A stretch of 63,421 nucleotides of DNA from Endotrypanum monterogeii (GCA_000333855.2 CM007343.1:1-63421); one strand, 5' to 3'. Positions 34,001 to 41,899 are shown, numbered from the stretch's first letter. Made by a program: numbers and translations. The notes: generated by a model not told the origin, from the sequence alone.

Positions 34001-37000
34001 GTAAGCTCTCTTTTTGTCTGTACCTCGCAGGCGGTGGATGTCTTCCACGGGGGCTTCGACCTCCTTCTACCACCTGTTGCGTCCTCGGAGGCTTTCAAGG
34101 TTTGGATACGCCGGCACTATGACTGTGTTGTGCAGCTGCTTCATTCTTACACTGGGCACTCGTATGAGTTTGTGATGGCGATGTCTGAGGAGCACCTGCG
34201 GTTGACGATCCGCTGCACAACTCGCTGTCTGGCAGAATGGAGGCGTCGAGGACGGTACGTGTCAGCCTTGCTCGCTACGCACTGGGGTCTATGGAAGGGC
34301 ACCTTCCTAACCACAACTTTTATAGACTCAGCGCTTCTCGCGTGTACGGCAAGTCGTCACCCTTACTTTATCGACGGTTTTAGTACGATTGGCGGTACCG
34401 AGGGCAGTCTGTGCAGCGAGTGGGCGATGGAGGACAACGGAGCTGTCAGCCGTGGTTGCCGCCACTTTTCGGAAAACCCTGACGAGGTCACTAGTGATCC
34501 GCTCAGCTTCTATATTCGGTACCCTCCTCCAGTGTGTCTACCTCTACAACGGCAGAAAGCACGGGATGCGGCAGGGGTACTGCGCCAGAATGCTCACGCA
34601 GTGATAGCGAAAGTTGCCGGTCATGGCGCTGTCGACTTGGTGCTGTTTGTGAGCAACGCTTATCTCCTGCTGGGCACGGAAAGCTACATCAGTACGTGCA
34701 TCCTCACAAGGCAGGAGTTGCTTATCATTACCTCTAGTGCAGTGACTCCATCCGGCGATTTCTTAGCGGAGAAAGTGCGGGTGCACACTGCTTCGCAGAA
34801 ATCCTACGCCAAATCGTCTCGGCTACAGCAGGCATTCCGACGTTTCTTCTCGGGGAACGTCGAAGGCGGCGGTAGCACATCGTCGCAGGCCGCTTTTCGC
34901 TATTCACAGTACTACCGCCAGCTGCGAACAGAGTCTCTAAAAGGAAGCAACGCACTGGTGTGGCGCTTTCCCCTCGGCAGTATCACGTCAGTGCATCAAC
35001 GCCTCTTCCATCACCTTTCCGCTGGGTTAGAGGTGGTACTCGACTCAGGCAAATGTGTTTTTCTGGTTTTGTTGGACGACGAACTGTCTTTCTCCAAAAC
35101 ATTCCGCGATCGACTGTTCGCATGTTTTGAGAGCAGCACAGATCCTCTTTTGTCTAGCATTTCCGCTCACTCCTGCAGCGAGAAGTTGGCAAGACTAGGC
35201 ATCTGGACACGGCGATGGGTGCGGCGTGAGTGTAGCAACTACGTCTACTTGCGCGTTCTGAACGATGCTGCGTCGCGGACAACCGCTAACTTAAGTCAAT
35301 ATCCCATTATGCCGTGGATCCTGAGTCGTTACACGGAAAGTACACTCGACCTTAAGGACACCAGTGCGTATCGGGACTTGAGCAAACCTGTGGGCGCGTT
35401 GAATGAAGTGAGTGCAAAACAGTTGCAAGATCGCTATATGGAGTGGATCGCCTCCGACGCGGTCTCTGACTCCCCATATCACCACGGCACGCACTATAGC
35501 ACTGCTGCCATTGTCTTGTACTACCTCATTCGCCTACAGCCCTTCACGTCTCGCGCTATCCGCTTCCAGGGCGGAAGGCTGGATATAGCCGATCGACTTT
35601 TCCACAGCGTCGCAGAGGCGTGGGCTAACGGAAAGGGACTGAGCAGGGGGGATGTCAAGGAACTAATTCCCCAGTTTTTTCGTGTTTCGGAGTTCTTGGA
35701 AAATCGAAACAAGGTGTCTTTAGGTACCCGCAGCGATGGGGTGGTTCTGAACGATGTTGTGCTGCCGCCCTGGTGTGGGGGAAGTGCGGTGGGGTTCGTG
35801 TACATGAATGCGTTGTCTCTGGAGAGCGACACTGTGAGCCGACAGCTGCATCAGTGGATCGACCTCATCTTCGGCTACAAGCAGGTCGGGCAGGGTGCCG
35901 TGGAGGCGATCAATGTTTTCAGTCCTCTTTCTTACAAGGAGGGGGTCGACCGCGCTATAAACCACGCTGCCACAGAGGAAGAGCGCAAATCTATTGTGGC
36001 TTCGGTAGATAACTTCGGTCAGACGCCGCTGCAGCTGTTCAGCAAAGATGCACACGCGGCCCGTAAAGATGCGCAACAGGTGTGCTCCACGCAGACGTAC
36101 ATGTTAGGTGCCGCCAAGGAGGTTACAACGCAGCCATGTTGGAATGCGCAGGTTGTAGGACAGGCAGGGGGTGGCATATCAGCAGCGCGATTCGTAGATG
36201 ATTTATTTTTCCTCTGCGACGAGGTGAGTGCTGTGGTGTCTGCAAATCCGGTTTATCTCTTTTCTTATGATCGAGACATGGACTGCATCGTGTGCACGGC
36301 TGCTCGAGGGCACCGCGAGTTGGCGACAATTCAACAAATTCTCTCCTCCGGCAGCGGAGGCGTGCGCTGCCTCGGCGCTTCTGCCCGTGGCAACATCGTC
36401 TGCGTGGGTACAGAGTTAGGCAAGGTAATTGTGTATAGCCGCGAAGACTGTCAGCATTCTTTCTTTCTTGTTGCGGTACTGGACTCGGTTTCGGAAGTGC
36501 TGCAGAAGGCAGGTCCCGTATCGAGTCTGTTCTTTTTGGAAGAAGGCAACCTGCTGGTGGCGTACGAGAAGGAGTCGGTGGTGGCTGGATGGCGTCTCTC
36601 AACTACAATCACTACGTTCACCTTTGCCACTTCTTTCTGTACCGAAGTTGACAGTACCCCTGTGAAGGCGATCTCTCCGGATAATCATACAGGACTGTAT
36701 TACGCTGCAAAGTCAAATTCCCTCATCATTTTCTCTGCTGCTGGTGTGATGCTCACACAGCTAAATATGGTCGCGCTCCTCATGTCTACACCCCCAGAGT
36801 ACTCCACACGCATGGCCGACTCTCGCGTTACGGCGCTTTTGTTGGCCAACTGCGCCTCCTTCTCCTTCAGAAATTTAATTCTCCTGGGGCATTCGGACGG
36901 TGCAGTATCCTTATGGTGCGTTGTTGCTTCTCAGAAGATGTCAGGTGACCCCCCGTCTTCCCAGGCACCGCTCTGGTCATTTCAGTTTCTCCACATTCTC

Positions 37001-37123
37001 GTTTTCGAGGCCCCCGTAGCGTGCCTCGTGGGCACCACGGATGAGTTGCGTTTTGTGGTGGTTCTCGACAACTGCACTGCCCATTACATCTCCTTTCCCG
37101 AGTCGCAGCTCGAGGTATTTTAA
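28013..37123 (+). CDS. Giant BEACH domain protein (LYST/neurobeachin family)
   Basis: 3036 aa from ATG 28013; the open frame starts 30 codons earlier inside a (TG)n repeat giving poly-Cys-Val, so the later ATG is preferred. Order seen: helical armadillo-like N-terminus (about 30-860); a concanavalin/LamG-like domain (about 870-1060, WPPLDAYTAAMWV and an IYFNGVEA turn); further helical scaffold; PH-BEACH domain (about 2195-2395, with LVLFVSNAYLLLG and WRFPLGSI); BEACH domain (about 2430-2690, with YPIMPWILSRY, the DLSKPVGAL motif, HHGTHYST, and WIDLIFGYKQ.G..A); then WD40-like blades to the end. BEACH proteins are membrane-associated scaffolds controlling vesicle fission, lysosome size and endocytic traffic. 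An acidic linker lies at about 1725-1755. No frameshift is seen over 9 kb. Confidence 0.95.
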   Translation: MQSSVTSELQRLWLDARCIPSGAAQRNEKVVAFLSVFVPTFTSRQSQSFRVCFGDGVALFGLLCKDFAALARRLTSEDASFVPTAATLRTLQLFSQALLLLINNDTITSTDVGQLTSSYESLGTFNVVALSIVLHDHLLRAIQKHEEVTDWAEVAETDASLLRIVSRVMTCQHKELTRRSVLEAVLPERVATISATAMTYFSMPEKAGVEAAEESNCILHHQLRNVADVETVVGTLRAMEGALVSSQRRPSGVTAAAWSLSCFAYAVDDIIDAKQIVGFSPVETVNFDVVTATLLNVEREAGDEAMPALRRLVRSLRVLALAERSIVLRRPSVRSSLLGSSLLRILPASVGKVQQRITDSWGLSEPHEASQRVSCDKAVDALARLFVLSTNSRMSDLYGEQLFDLLSIQGVTSELLGFVLSICAEGMPRFDASKMRRLMAFVSTLPYESELEGFLQMLLAHLSSARLSLPEQWLIVVDFFTDWGLKANTHASTTVILGVIENCVEFMVQLAVESRANDLEMFVERFSVLVQVVLTSTRAEGSILSHNGCASLLQVMLSALKSKQMHVAVLLRDIFVGVAVKTNHFYDVLLKLILSATDAEIWTSLATPLLSTLVLLLHTCDRYNRASFPHNCIGLCLSLMQHVEKGSRNPSVDRHLLGCCLSLVLAPVNYSDVWDLVERTLGTLPISSDHVQIMMDLCTGVLRSSDSLALAEGYYIQPVLQRGRWPAPFFLHFGPFAVMKKPYIEMLYPVRLLVRMVDTMLAEQHADASSGMEAMEHLMVHSGVAVPSSYIADFIVHWERYTWIRCASNVCDRKLLPLFFARGATTADVQRAQRVWLEGLPDRLAGGRDAPHYPDYIHFREGGGAKGLVTCSGVAWPPLDAYTAAMWVCMNPVSLSSEREGRVLLWQLEWVAMGRHVCLSLAVHTQRKCCLYLCDLGGDVTEIELPTIPEQRWVHVATSHARGRMSLSQLKIYFNGVEAAAKGCPYPSGGLEAAAAVAASIPSMQSRELVVTLGSPAGFASNHATLRFISFQLYGCGASQSQIASLYAMGPYPPNQVWDSAGQQVYNMRAPCLPEEVVRSVEATLQSASVESILREQRVVMCHPPTIRLVDVHVFAMEQINTVFGYLNNKQWVLRNLVTPTACGLCLHGHYSPPRDSRTNSVVALLSNGALCEWMRWMRCIAVNELDAEHAREFSSETSVSADSQEEAKESPAVVHVTAYNMLRVASLMNRQTGLLPRSQHRFMVQFAEHVACYPKVYLHNPTAVTALLDVCLRTVCYRDEHGRAVHGQLLSNLLPVERIFFNWRLLSNLSNDAWVTASETLRQLVLPSNGLAACNVARFLTADFVNGFLFGLLREYVSFQRLLMAIELVKYVLLASYDREELMERVLMAVLMTVPGPSQGGSIFTMESFLGSKLASTSFTYIVLVRNLLLRCLNEVLEMTLNDGTDAFLTSFVAVVPDWWFTVILSGNSHSVSVALTVRLFVICFLNSKSFREACSCAKAECISEALEPHCHQRELMDILVHGYMGHLWTIGSSTPSYATARWSGKTEMQGLLTIIVYLVKFQCQLLLRVTPLTSEVLTIRGYFSAAAAEANRISTGIPPLAAGRWRRLRLVLSALCRMRKGASGDRGAKVDGAVVCTPRVAQCAASVAALKNLVCEVLDWLSESYRISRSLGRSLYQSESVANLIDLLMWPVLAALSPKEPVAVQPAVGTFPLGGSCVKEDDSGALSISGGSTDAGEEDEWEVLPDPMSRETRSFGFDSMGPLEGMENLYNSCKTLFLTHASSVVGSESFEAVSHSGTAMSKYVLALHRALSAEITGAGNHAEDARKAFLCFIWLKASEHAIEGTYTGSAAAVKRNAIELGKYILNHLVSGGAVPPAAVAVFYQTLLVRWEGDADVVKNARTALFEWFMYVTSVSFHGLDASKVGVTVEMVYNCADTLFSSPMPALKLLRAVVGRLLQLTVCLWASFADDEHPTIRRMVKLWKAVLMANEKIPCVSSLFVCTSQAVDVFHGGFDLLLPPVASSEAFKVWIRRHYDCVVQLLHSYTGHSYEFVMAMSEEHLRLTIRCTTRCLAEWRRRGRYVSALLATHWGLWKGTFLTTTFIDSALLACTASRHPYFIDGFSTIGGTEGSLCSEWAMEDNGAVSRGCRHFSENPDEVTSDPLSFYIRYPPPVCLPLQRQKARDAAGVLRQNAHAVIAKVAGHGAVDLVLFVSNAYLLLGTESYISTCILTRQELLIITSSAVTPSGDFLAEKVRVHTASQKSYAKSSRLQQAFRRFFSGNVEGGGSTSSQAAFRYSQYYRQLRTESLKGSNALVWRFPLGSITSVHQRLFHHLSAGLEVVLDSGKCVFLVLLDDELSFSKTFRDRLFACFESSTDPLLSSISAHSCSEKLARLGIWTRRWVRRECSNYVYLRVLNDAASRTTANLSQYPIMPWILSRYTESTLDLKDTSAYRDLSKPVGALNEVSAKQLQDRYMEWIASDAVSDSPYHHGTHYSTAAIVLYYLIRLQPFTSRAIRFQGGRLDIADRLFHSVAEAWANGKGLSRGDVKELIPQFFRVSEFLENRNKVSLGTRSDGVVLNDVVLPPWCGGSAVGFVYMNALSLESDTVSRQLHQWIDLIFGYKQVGQGAVEAINVFSPLSYKEGVDRAINHAATEEERKSIVASVDNFGQTPLQLFSKDAHAARKDAQQVCSTQTYMLGAAKEVTTQPCWNAQVVGQAGGGISAARFVDDLFFLCDEVSAVVSANPVYLFSYDRDMDCIVCTAARGHRELATIQQILSSGSGGVRCLGASARGNIVCVGTELGKVIVYSREDCQHSFFLVAVLDSVSEVLQKAGPVSSLFFLEEGNLLVAYEKESVVAGWRLSTTITTFTFATSFCTEVDSTPVKAISPDNHTGLYYAAKSNSLIIFSAAGVMLTQLNMVALLMSTPPEYSTRMADSRVTALLLANCASFSFRNLILLGHSDGAVSLWCVVASQKMSGDPPSSQAPLWSFQFLHILVFEAPVACLVGTTDELRFVVVLDNCTAHYISFPESQLEVF

Positions 37124-37979
37124 CAAATAGAGCGCTATACTGATACATATATTTTTTTCATAAACAGACGTCAACGCGCACAGGTGGGGAAGATCGCGTA
37201 CCAACAGACGTTTTCCAGGACTGCAGCTGTGGTAGATGTGTCTCTTATGACCAGTTTGATTTTACTGCAGCCGAAACAACTCTTGTTTTTTTTTTTCCGG
37301 GTGTGCGCCTTGTTTGCACTGTTGGATACATTCTTCTCTTATTGTTGATCCCCTGCATATGCTTACCAGCGTCATCTAGACTTCAGCTTTTGTATACAGA
37401 AACGAGAAGGTAACTAAGCGGCAATGACACAACTATCGCCCTGCAAAAGAAAAATAATATCTGCAACAACTATCCTGTCGCGACGCCGACATTTGTATGA
37501 GTCGGTGCGACACCAATCGAAGTAGTACTGAGCCCTGTCCGCCTCCCTTCAGGAAACACTCCTTCCTGCCGCAGCAAACTTGACCGTTCATACCAGCTGC
37601 CTAGTATCGAATAACGTTGTCTATTTCTAACTTCAAGGTGATAAACGTTTGATGGCATCGACTATTTTCAGCACCGTGCGATTCTTCTTCCACTTCGCTA
37701 GGGCACAATTTGTGACTGTTCTTCTGATCCCTGATCACTGACTCACACACACATACTCCATTCGCCACTAACTCACAACTGCTTCCCCCATTTTCATGAG
37801 AGGTCACTCGCTTCGCACCGAATAAGACAACCAAGAAACGATTCCACGAGTTTTTCGCCACCTGTCGTACTCGCTTTCCTTTCCCTGGAATCCACGTCTC
37901 CTTCACACAATTCAAACACGCACGTTGGACAACGAGCGTGCCCAATATGATGGATGGCCAGCAAAACCTGCTCGCGCTA
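37124..37979. other. Intergenic, 0.85 kb, before the tandem array
   Basis: 3' region of the BEACH gene with T-run at about 37286-37296, then unremarkable sequence up to the first array unit. The last 50 bases (37925-37979) are not part of the repeat unit; only a few bases before CACGATGGGG resemble it. No gene. Confidence 0.5.
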
Positions 37980-37984
37980 CACGA

Positions 37985-38047
37985 TGGGGTTCGAATGCGC
38001 TGGGTGACACCGGTTTGCCCGAGTGTGGGAAACGCCCCAAAGAGACC
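37985..38047 (+). ncRNA. H/ACA-like RNA candidate, array copy 1
   Basis: A lower stem TGGGGT/GCCCCA encloses a pocket and an apical hairpin ACACCGG/CCG-A-GTGT with loop TTTGC; AGAGA follows the stem after one or two bases. Trypanosomatid H/ACA-like RNAs are single hairpins of about 60-70 nt ending in an AGA box, which this matches in size and order. They guide pseudouridylation of rRNA and other RNAs. The target was not determined. Repeated identically in every array unit. Confidence 0.4.
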
Positions 38048-38275
38048 TTGCTGGCTGTTTCTTTTGTGCTTTGCGGCTGTGATTCGAATGAAATATCTTT
38101 GCTACAGGTGATGTGCGCTGCTGCGTGCGAGATGACCTTACCGTTTTCAATCTCCAACCAAGATCAATGAGCTGCGTCTTGCGCGTGTGTGCGTGGTGGT
38201 GACGGGTGGCGGCGTGGCGGCGTGTCCGTTTTTCTTTTTGTTGTTGTGTGTGTGTGGGGGGGTGGGGGTGGGCGC

Positions 38276-38373
38276 GCGGCACATGATTACGATCAAGGAC
38301 ATTCGAGTCAAAACCAAAATCACTGTCTGAACCCAATGGCTGTTGATTGTGTCCCCCGTGTCTGAGCTGTCGC
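38276..38373 (+). ncRNA. Box C/D snoRNA candidate A, array copy 1
   Basis: Terminal stem GCGGCA/TGTCGC (6 bp with one G-T pair) brackets box C ATGATTA (38283-38289), a D' CTGA, a C'-like TTGATTG and box D CTGA (38362-38365). C to D is 83 nt, the usual trypanosomatid size. Such RNAs direct 2'-O-methylation of rRNA; guide stretches lie upstream of D' (AACCAAAATCACTGT) and D (TTGTGTCCCCCGTGT). Targets not determined. Confidence 0.55.
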
Positions 38374-38429
38374 TGCGTCAGGCGCGCTGCTTGTGCGTGA
38401 GCGCGTTGCGCACACCCGGCGCCTCCTCT

Positions 38430-39037
38430 NNNNNNNNNNNNNNNNNNNNNNNNNNNNNNNNNNNNNNNNNNNNNNNNNNNNNNNNNNNNNNNNNNNNNNN
38501 NNNNNNNNNNNNNNNNNNNNNNNNNNNNNNNNNNNNNNNNNNNNNNNNNNNNNNNNNNNNNNNNNNNNNNNNNNNNNNNNNNNNNNNNNNNNNNNNNNNN
38601 NNNNNNNNNNNNNNNNNNNNNNNNNNNNNNNNNNNNNNNNNNNNNNNNNNNNNNNNNNNNNNNNNNNNNNNNNNNNNNNNNNNNNNNNNNNNNNNNNNNN
38701 NNNNNNNNNNNNNNNNNNNNNNNNNNNNNNNNNNNNNNNNNNNNNNNNNNNNNNNNNNNNNNNNNNNNNNNNNNNNNNNNNNNNNNNNNNNNNNNNNNNN
38801 NNNNNNNNNNNNNNNNNNNNNNNNNNNNNNNNNNNNNNNNNNNNNNNNNNNNNNNNNNNNNNNNNNNNNNNNNNNNNNNNNNNNNNNNNNNNNNNNNNNN
38901 NNNNNNNNNNNNNNNNNNNNNNNNNNNNNNNNNNNNNNNNNNNNNNNNNNNNNNNNNNNNNNNNNNNNNNNNNNNNNNNNNNNNNNNNNNNNNNNNNNNN
39001 NNNNNNNNNNNNNNNNNNNNNNNNNNNNNNNNNNNNN
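38430..39037. other. Assembly gap (608 N) inside the tandem array
   Basis: The left flank stops at GCCTCCTCT and the right flank resumes at CACGATGGGG. In an intact unit these points are 241 bp apart, so the true gap must be 241 bp plus a whole number of about 688 bp units. A run of 608 N fits none of these, so it is an estimate and the real copy number is unknown. Confidence 0.97.
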
Positions 39038-39042
39038 CACGA

Positions 39043-39105
39043 TGGGGTTCGAATGCGCTGGGTGACACCGGTTTGCCCGAGTGTGGGAAACGCCCCAAAG
39101 AGACC
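39043..39105 (+). ncRNA. H/ACA-like RNA candidate, array copy 2
   Basis: Same hairpin and AGA box as at 37985-38047; TGGGGT at 39043-39048, GCCCCA at 39092-39097, AGAGA at 39099-39103. Confidence 0.4.
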
Positions 39106-39334
39106 TTGCTGGCTGTTTCTTTTGTGCTTTGCGGCTGTGATTCGAATGAAATATCTTTGCTACAGGTGATGTGCGCTGCTGCGTGCGAGATGACCTTACC
39201 GTTTTCAATCTCCAACCAAGATCAATGAGCTGCGTCTTGCGCGTGTGTGCGTGGTGGTGACGGGTGGCGGCGTGGCGGCGTGTCCGTTTTTCTTTTTGTT
39301 GTTGTGTGTGTGTGTGTGTGTGGGGGTCGGGCGC

Positions 39335-39432
39335 GCGGCACATGATTACGATCAAGGACATTCGAGTCAAAACCAAAATCACTGTCTGAACCCAATGGCT
39401 GTTGATTGTGTCCCCCGTGTCTGAGCTGTCGC
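39335..39432 (+). ncRNA. Box C/D snoRNA candidate A, array copy 2
   Basis: Same element as at 38276-38373: terminal stem 39335-39340 with 39427-39432, box C 39342-39348, box D 39421-39424. Confidence 0.55.
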
Positions 39433-39512
39433 TGCGTCAGGCGCGCTGCTTGTGCGTGAGCGCGTTGCGCACACCCGGCGCCTCCTCTTCCCCTCACCGA
39501 GTGATGTTTGTT

Positions 39513-39604
39513 GCGCGTGAATGATGATGCTTGTATTCTGCAATACGGATCCGAAGGACGAGGAACAATACTACTACTATGACTATTGGCATCTGACGCT
39601 GCGC
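39513..39604 (+). ncRNA. Box C/D snoRNA candidate B, first visible copy
   Basis: Perfect box C ATGATGA (39521-39527) and box D CTGA (39593-39596), 76 nt apart, with GCGC/GCGC (39513-39516 and 39601-39604) able to form a terminal stem. Inside, CCGA (39551-39554) could be D' and ATGACTA C'. Bases 39535-39544 (ATTCTGCAAT) are complementary to the conserved ATTGCAGAAT of 5.8S rRNA, but they start six bases from the putative D', so the usual five-nucleotide rule is not met. The copy expected in the first unit falls in the assembly gap. Confidence 0.5.
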
Positions 39605-39734
39605 GTGCGTGCGCGCTGGTGGTCGCGTGCTGGGACGGGGGGAGAGGGCGGGTGTGGTCGCTCGCGTCGGGCTGGTGTGGAGTGTGCGGGGCAGCCCTGT
39701 GAGAGGCGGTGGGGACGCTGCTGGCGCTGCACGA

Positions 39735-39797
39735 TGGGGTTCGAATGCGCTGGGTGACACCGGTTTGCCCGAGTGTGGGAAACGCCCCAAAGAGACC
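39735..39797 (+). ncRNA. H/ACA-like RNA candidate, array copy 3
   Basis: Identical to the candidate at 37985-38047 in stem, apical hairpin and AGA box. Confidence 0.4.
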
Positions 39798-40022
39798 TTG
39801 CTGGCTGTTTCTTTTGTGCTTTGCGGCTGTGATTCGAATGAAATATCTTTGCTACAGGTGATGTGCGCTGCTGCGTGCGAGATGACCTTACCGTTTTCAA
39901 TCTCCAACCAAGATCAATGAGCTGCGTCTTGCGCGTGTGTGCGTGGTGGTGACGGGTGGCGGCGTGGCGGCGTGTCCGTTTTTCTTTTTGTTGTGTGTGT
40001 GTGTGGGGGTGGGGGTGGGCGC

Positions 40023-40120
40023 GCGGCACATGATTACGATCAAGGACATTCGAGTCAAAACCAAAATCACTGTCTGAACCCAATGGCTGTTGATTGTGTC
40101 CCCCGTGTCTGAGCTGTCGC
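40023..40120 (+). ncRNA. Box C/D snoRNA candidate A, array copy 3
   Basis: Terminal stem 40023-40028 with 40115-40120, box C 40030-40036, D' 40074-40077, box D 40109-40112. Sequence identical to the copies at 38276 and 39335. Confidence 0.55.
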
Positions 40121-40200
40121 TGCGTCAGGCGCGCTGCTTGTGCGTGAGCGCGTTGCGCACACCCGGCGCCTCCTCTTCCCCTCACCGAGTGATGTTTGTT

Positions 40201-40292
40201 GCGCGTGAATGATGATGCTTGTATTCTGCAATACGGATCCGAAGGACGAGGAACAATACTACTACTATGACTATTGGCATCTGACGCTGCGC
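40201..40292 (+). ncRNA. Box C/D snoRNA candidate B, second visible copy
   Basis: Copy of the element at 39513-39604, box C at 40209-40215 and box D at 40281-40284. Confidence 0.5.
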
Positions 40293-40422
40293 GTGCGTGC
40301 GCGCTGGTGGTCGCGTGCTGGGACGGGGAGAGAGGGCGGGTGTGGTCGCTCGCGTCGGGCTGGTGTGGAGTGTGCGGGGCAGCCCTGTGAGAGGCGGTGG
40401 GGACGCTGCTGGCGCTGCACGA

Positions 40423-40485
40423 TGGGGTTCGAATGCGCTGGGTGACACCGGTTTGCCCGAGTGTGGGAAACGCCCCAAAGAGACC
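40423..40485 (+). ncRNA. H/ACA-like RNA candidate, array copy 4
   Basis: Same element in the last, partial unit. Candidates A and B are absent from this unit because homology ends near 40670, before their positions. Confidence 0.4.
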
Positions 40486-40670
40486 TTGCTGGCTGTTTCT
40501 TTTGTGCTTTGCGGCTGTGATTCGAATGAAATATCTTTGCTACAGGTGATGTGCGCTGCTGCGTGCGAGATGACCTTACCGTTTTCAATCTCCAACCAAG
40601 ATCAATGAGCTGCGTCTTGCGCGTGTGTGCGTGGTGGTGACGGGTGGCGGCGTGGCGGTGTGTCCGTTTT

Positions 40671-41320
40671 TTTTTCTGTTTTTTTTTTTTTTGGGGGGGG
40701 GGTTATTGCGGTTTCTGTTACGGTTATACAAGTTGATACGAGTGTACCTGAAATGGGAGGTCATGGCTTATTGGTTTCGAGTGTGGTGCCTGTGGACAGA
40801 GCTCAGTTCGCAGAGGGTGGTCAATGAGTCTCAGTCAGTGGATCGCAGCGCACATGCGTCCTATACAGCGTTGCCGTCCATGCTTATAGTGTTGTTTATC
40901 TGTCTCTTTCCCTCTGCATTACAAACTCTACTTATCTCCATTCTTATCCTCTACTGGAACGATCACTGTCGTTTATCTTTTACCATTCTCAATGGACCTT
41001 GTATCTTGGCGCGCTGCGCTATGAGTACGCATACTAACCTGGGGTGCGTTGCATGTGAATAGTAACCGTAGAGGGTCGCGGAAGATTGGAGGTACTTTGG
41101 AGCAGGCGCTTGTTTTCCCGAGTGTCCCCTCACCAGCCGTTTTTTTTTCCCGGCGCCTCAGTAAGGTGGGTTGGATACATATACACATAAAAAAAAATAT
41201 ATATATATATATGTTGGTCTGCAGAGGGGAGTTCTAACAAAAGTGGTTTTTATGGATATTCTATGTGCTTTTGACGGATTTGTCTCGATACCTATTTGAG
41301 GGGGCGGTAGATACTGACAA
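40671..41320. other. Intergenic, 0.65 kb, after the array
   Basis: Starts with a T-run/G-run (40678-40701), holds short ORFs only, then A/TA-rich sequence (41190-41211) and a short stretch before the next gene without a strong pyrimidine tract. The closest pyrimidine-rich DNA is at 41116-41158. No gene. Confidence 0.5.
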
Positions 41321-41899
41321 ATGACGGAGCGGGAAGCGCGCGTGGTGCAGCTGCAGAGCACTGCAGGGGCACTGAGTATCGAACTCTATGATAATTTCTG
41401 CGCTGACTCATTTTGGCAGCTTGCGAGCAGTGGACAGCTGCGTCGACTTAGCTTTCGGCAGTTGTTGCCTGGCTTCGCGCTACTGGGTGAAGTGGACGGG
41501 GCAAAGGGACACCCGGCGACAGTAGGTGAGGTGGACAATGCGGCACACAGTTCCCAGGGTCTTGCCCTAAGACATGTAGGTGCAGGCTTGCTTAGCTGCA
41601 GACCAACTGTTGGTTCGGTGACAGCCACCCGTTTTCTGATCACGCTTTCCCCTCAACCAAAGCTCGACAAAAACCATGTTGTGTTCGGCCGTATTTATTC
41701 TGGGCTGCATACAGTGAAGCAGATGTCTCAGATGCAAGTGAGTGATGAGTTCATCTTGTATTCTCCTGTAACGGTTATTAAGTGCAGTGTAGCGGTGCTT
41801 CCGAAGGTGGCCGCCCCGAAAGACTCAGCTGAACCGGTGCATCCGTCATGCGTTGTCAAGCGACAGTCTCGCGCAAGTATTTTGTCCTTACTAGAGTAG
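41321..41899 (+). CDS. Divergent cyclophilin-like protein, probably inactive as isomerase
   Basis: 192 aa spanning one cyclophilin domain. Landmarks are present but altered relative to the active cyclophilin at 12463: [14 protein letters not shown] reads FRQLLPGFALLGEVD (45-59), so the catalytic Arg is Gln and the IQGGD motif is lost; the NGSQFFI region is VTATRFLI (100-107); [12 protein letters not shown] is PKLDKNHVVFGR (113-124), replacing the cyclosporin-contact Trp with Lys. The KNHVVFG core and the strand order are intact, so the fold should be kept. It may act as a binding protein rather than an enzyme (inference). Divergent cyclophilins of this sort occur in trypanosomatid families. 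Confidence 0.82.
   Translation: MTEREARVVQLQSTAGALSIELYDNFCADSFWQLASSGQLRRLSFRQLLPGFALLGEVDGAKGHPATVGEVDNAAHSSQGLALRHVGAGLLSCRPTVGSVTATRFLITLSPQPKLDKNHVVFGRIYSGLHTVKQMSQMQVSDEFILYSPVTVIKCSVAVLPKVAAPKDSAEPVHPSCVVKRQSRASILSLLE

Larger units (their letters stand above)
37980..40670 (+). repeat. Tandem array of ~688 bp units, probable snoRNA cluster
   Basis: Unit boundaries taken at CACGATGGGG: 37980 (unit cut by the gap), 39038 (692 bp), 39730 (688 bp), 40418 (partial, homology ends about 40670 where the T/G run diverges). Copies are nearly identical; differences are mostly in a (GT)n/G-run (for example 39301-39330 against 39987-40019). ORFs across the units appear on both strands in several frames with no protein character, so the unit is non-coding. 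Within each unit I find two box C/D-like elements and one H/ACA-like hairpin with an AGA box (listed separately). In trypanosomatids snoRNAs are encoded as tandemly repeated clusters inside polycistronic units, which fits. Confidence 0.9.

Noticed and set aside
38181..38270. Further snoRNA candidates in the GT-rich part of the unit
   Set aside because: RTGATGA-like motifs occur without a matching CTGA at the right distance.
37977..40595. Large ORFs on both strands spanning the tandem array and the N-run
   Set aside because: The frames exist only because N was read through and because repeats create the same short frames in each unit; their composition (poly Thr-His from GT repeats) is not protein-like.
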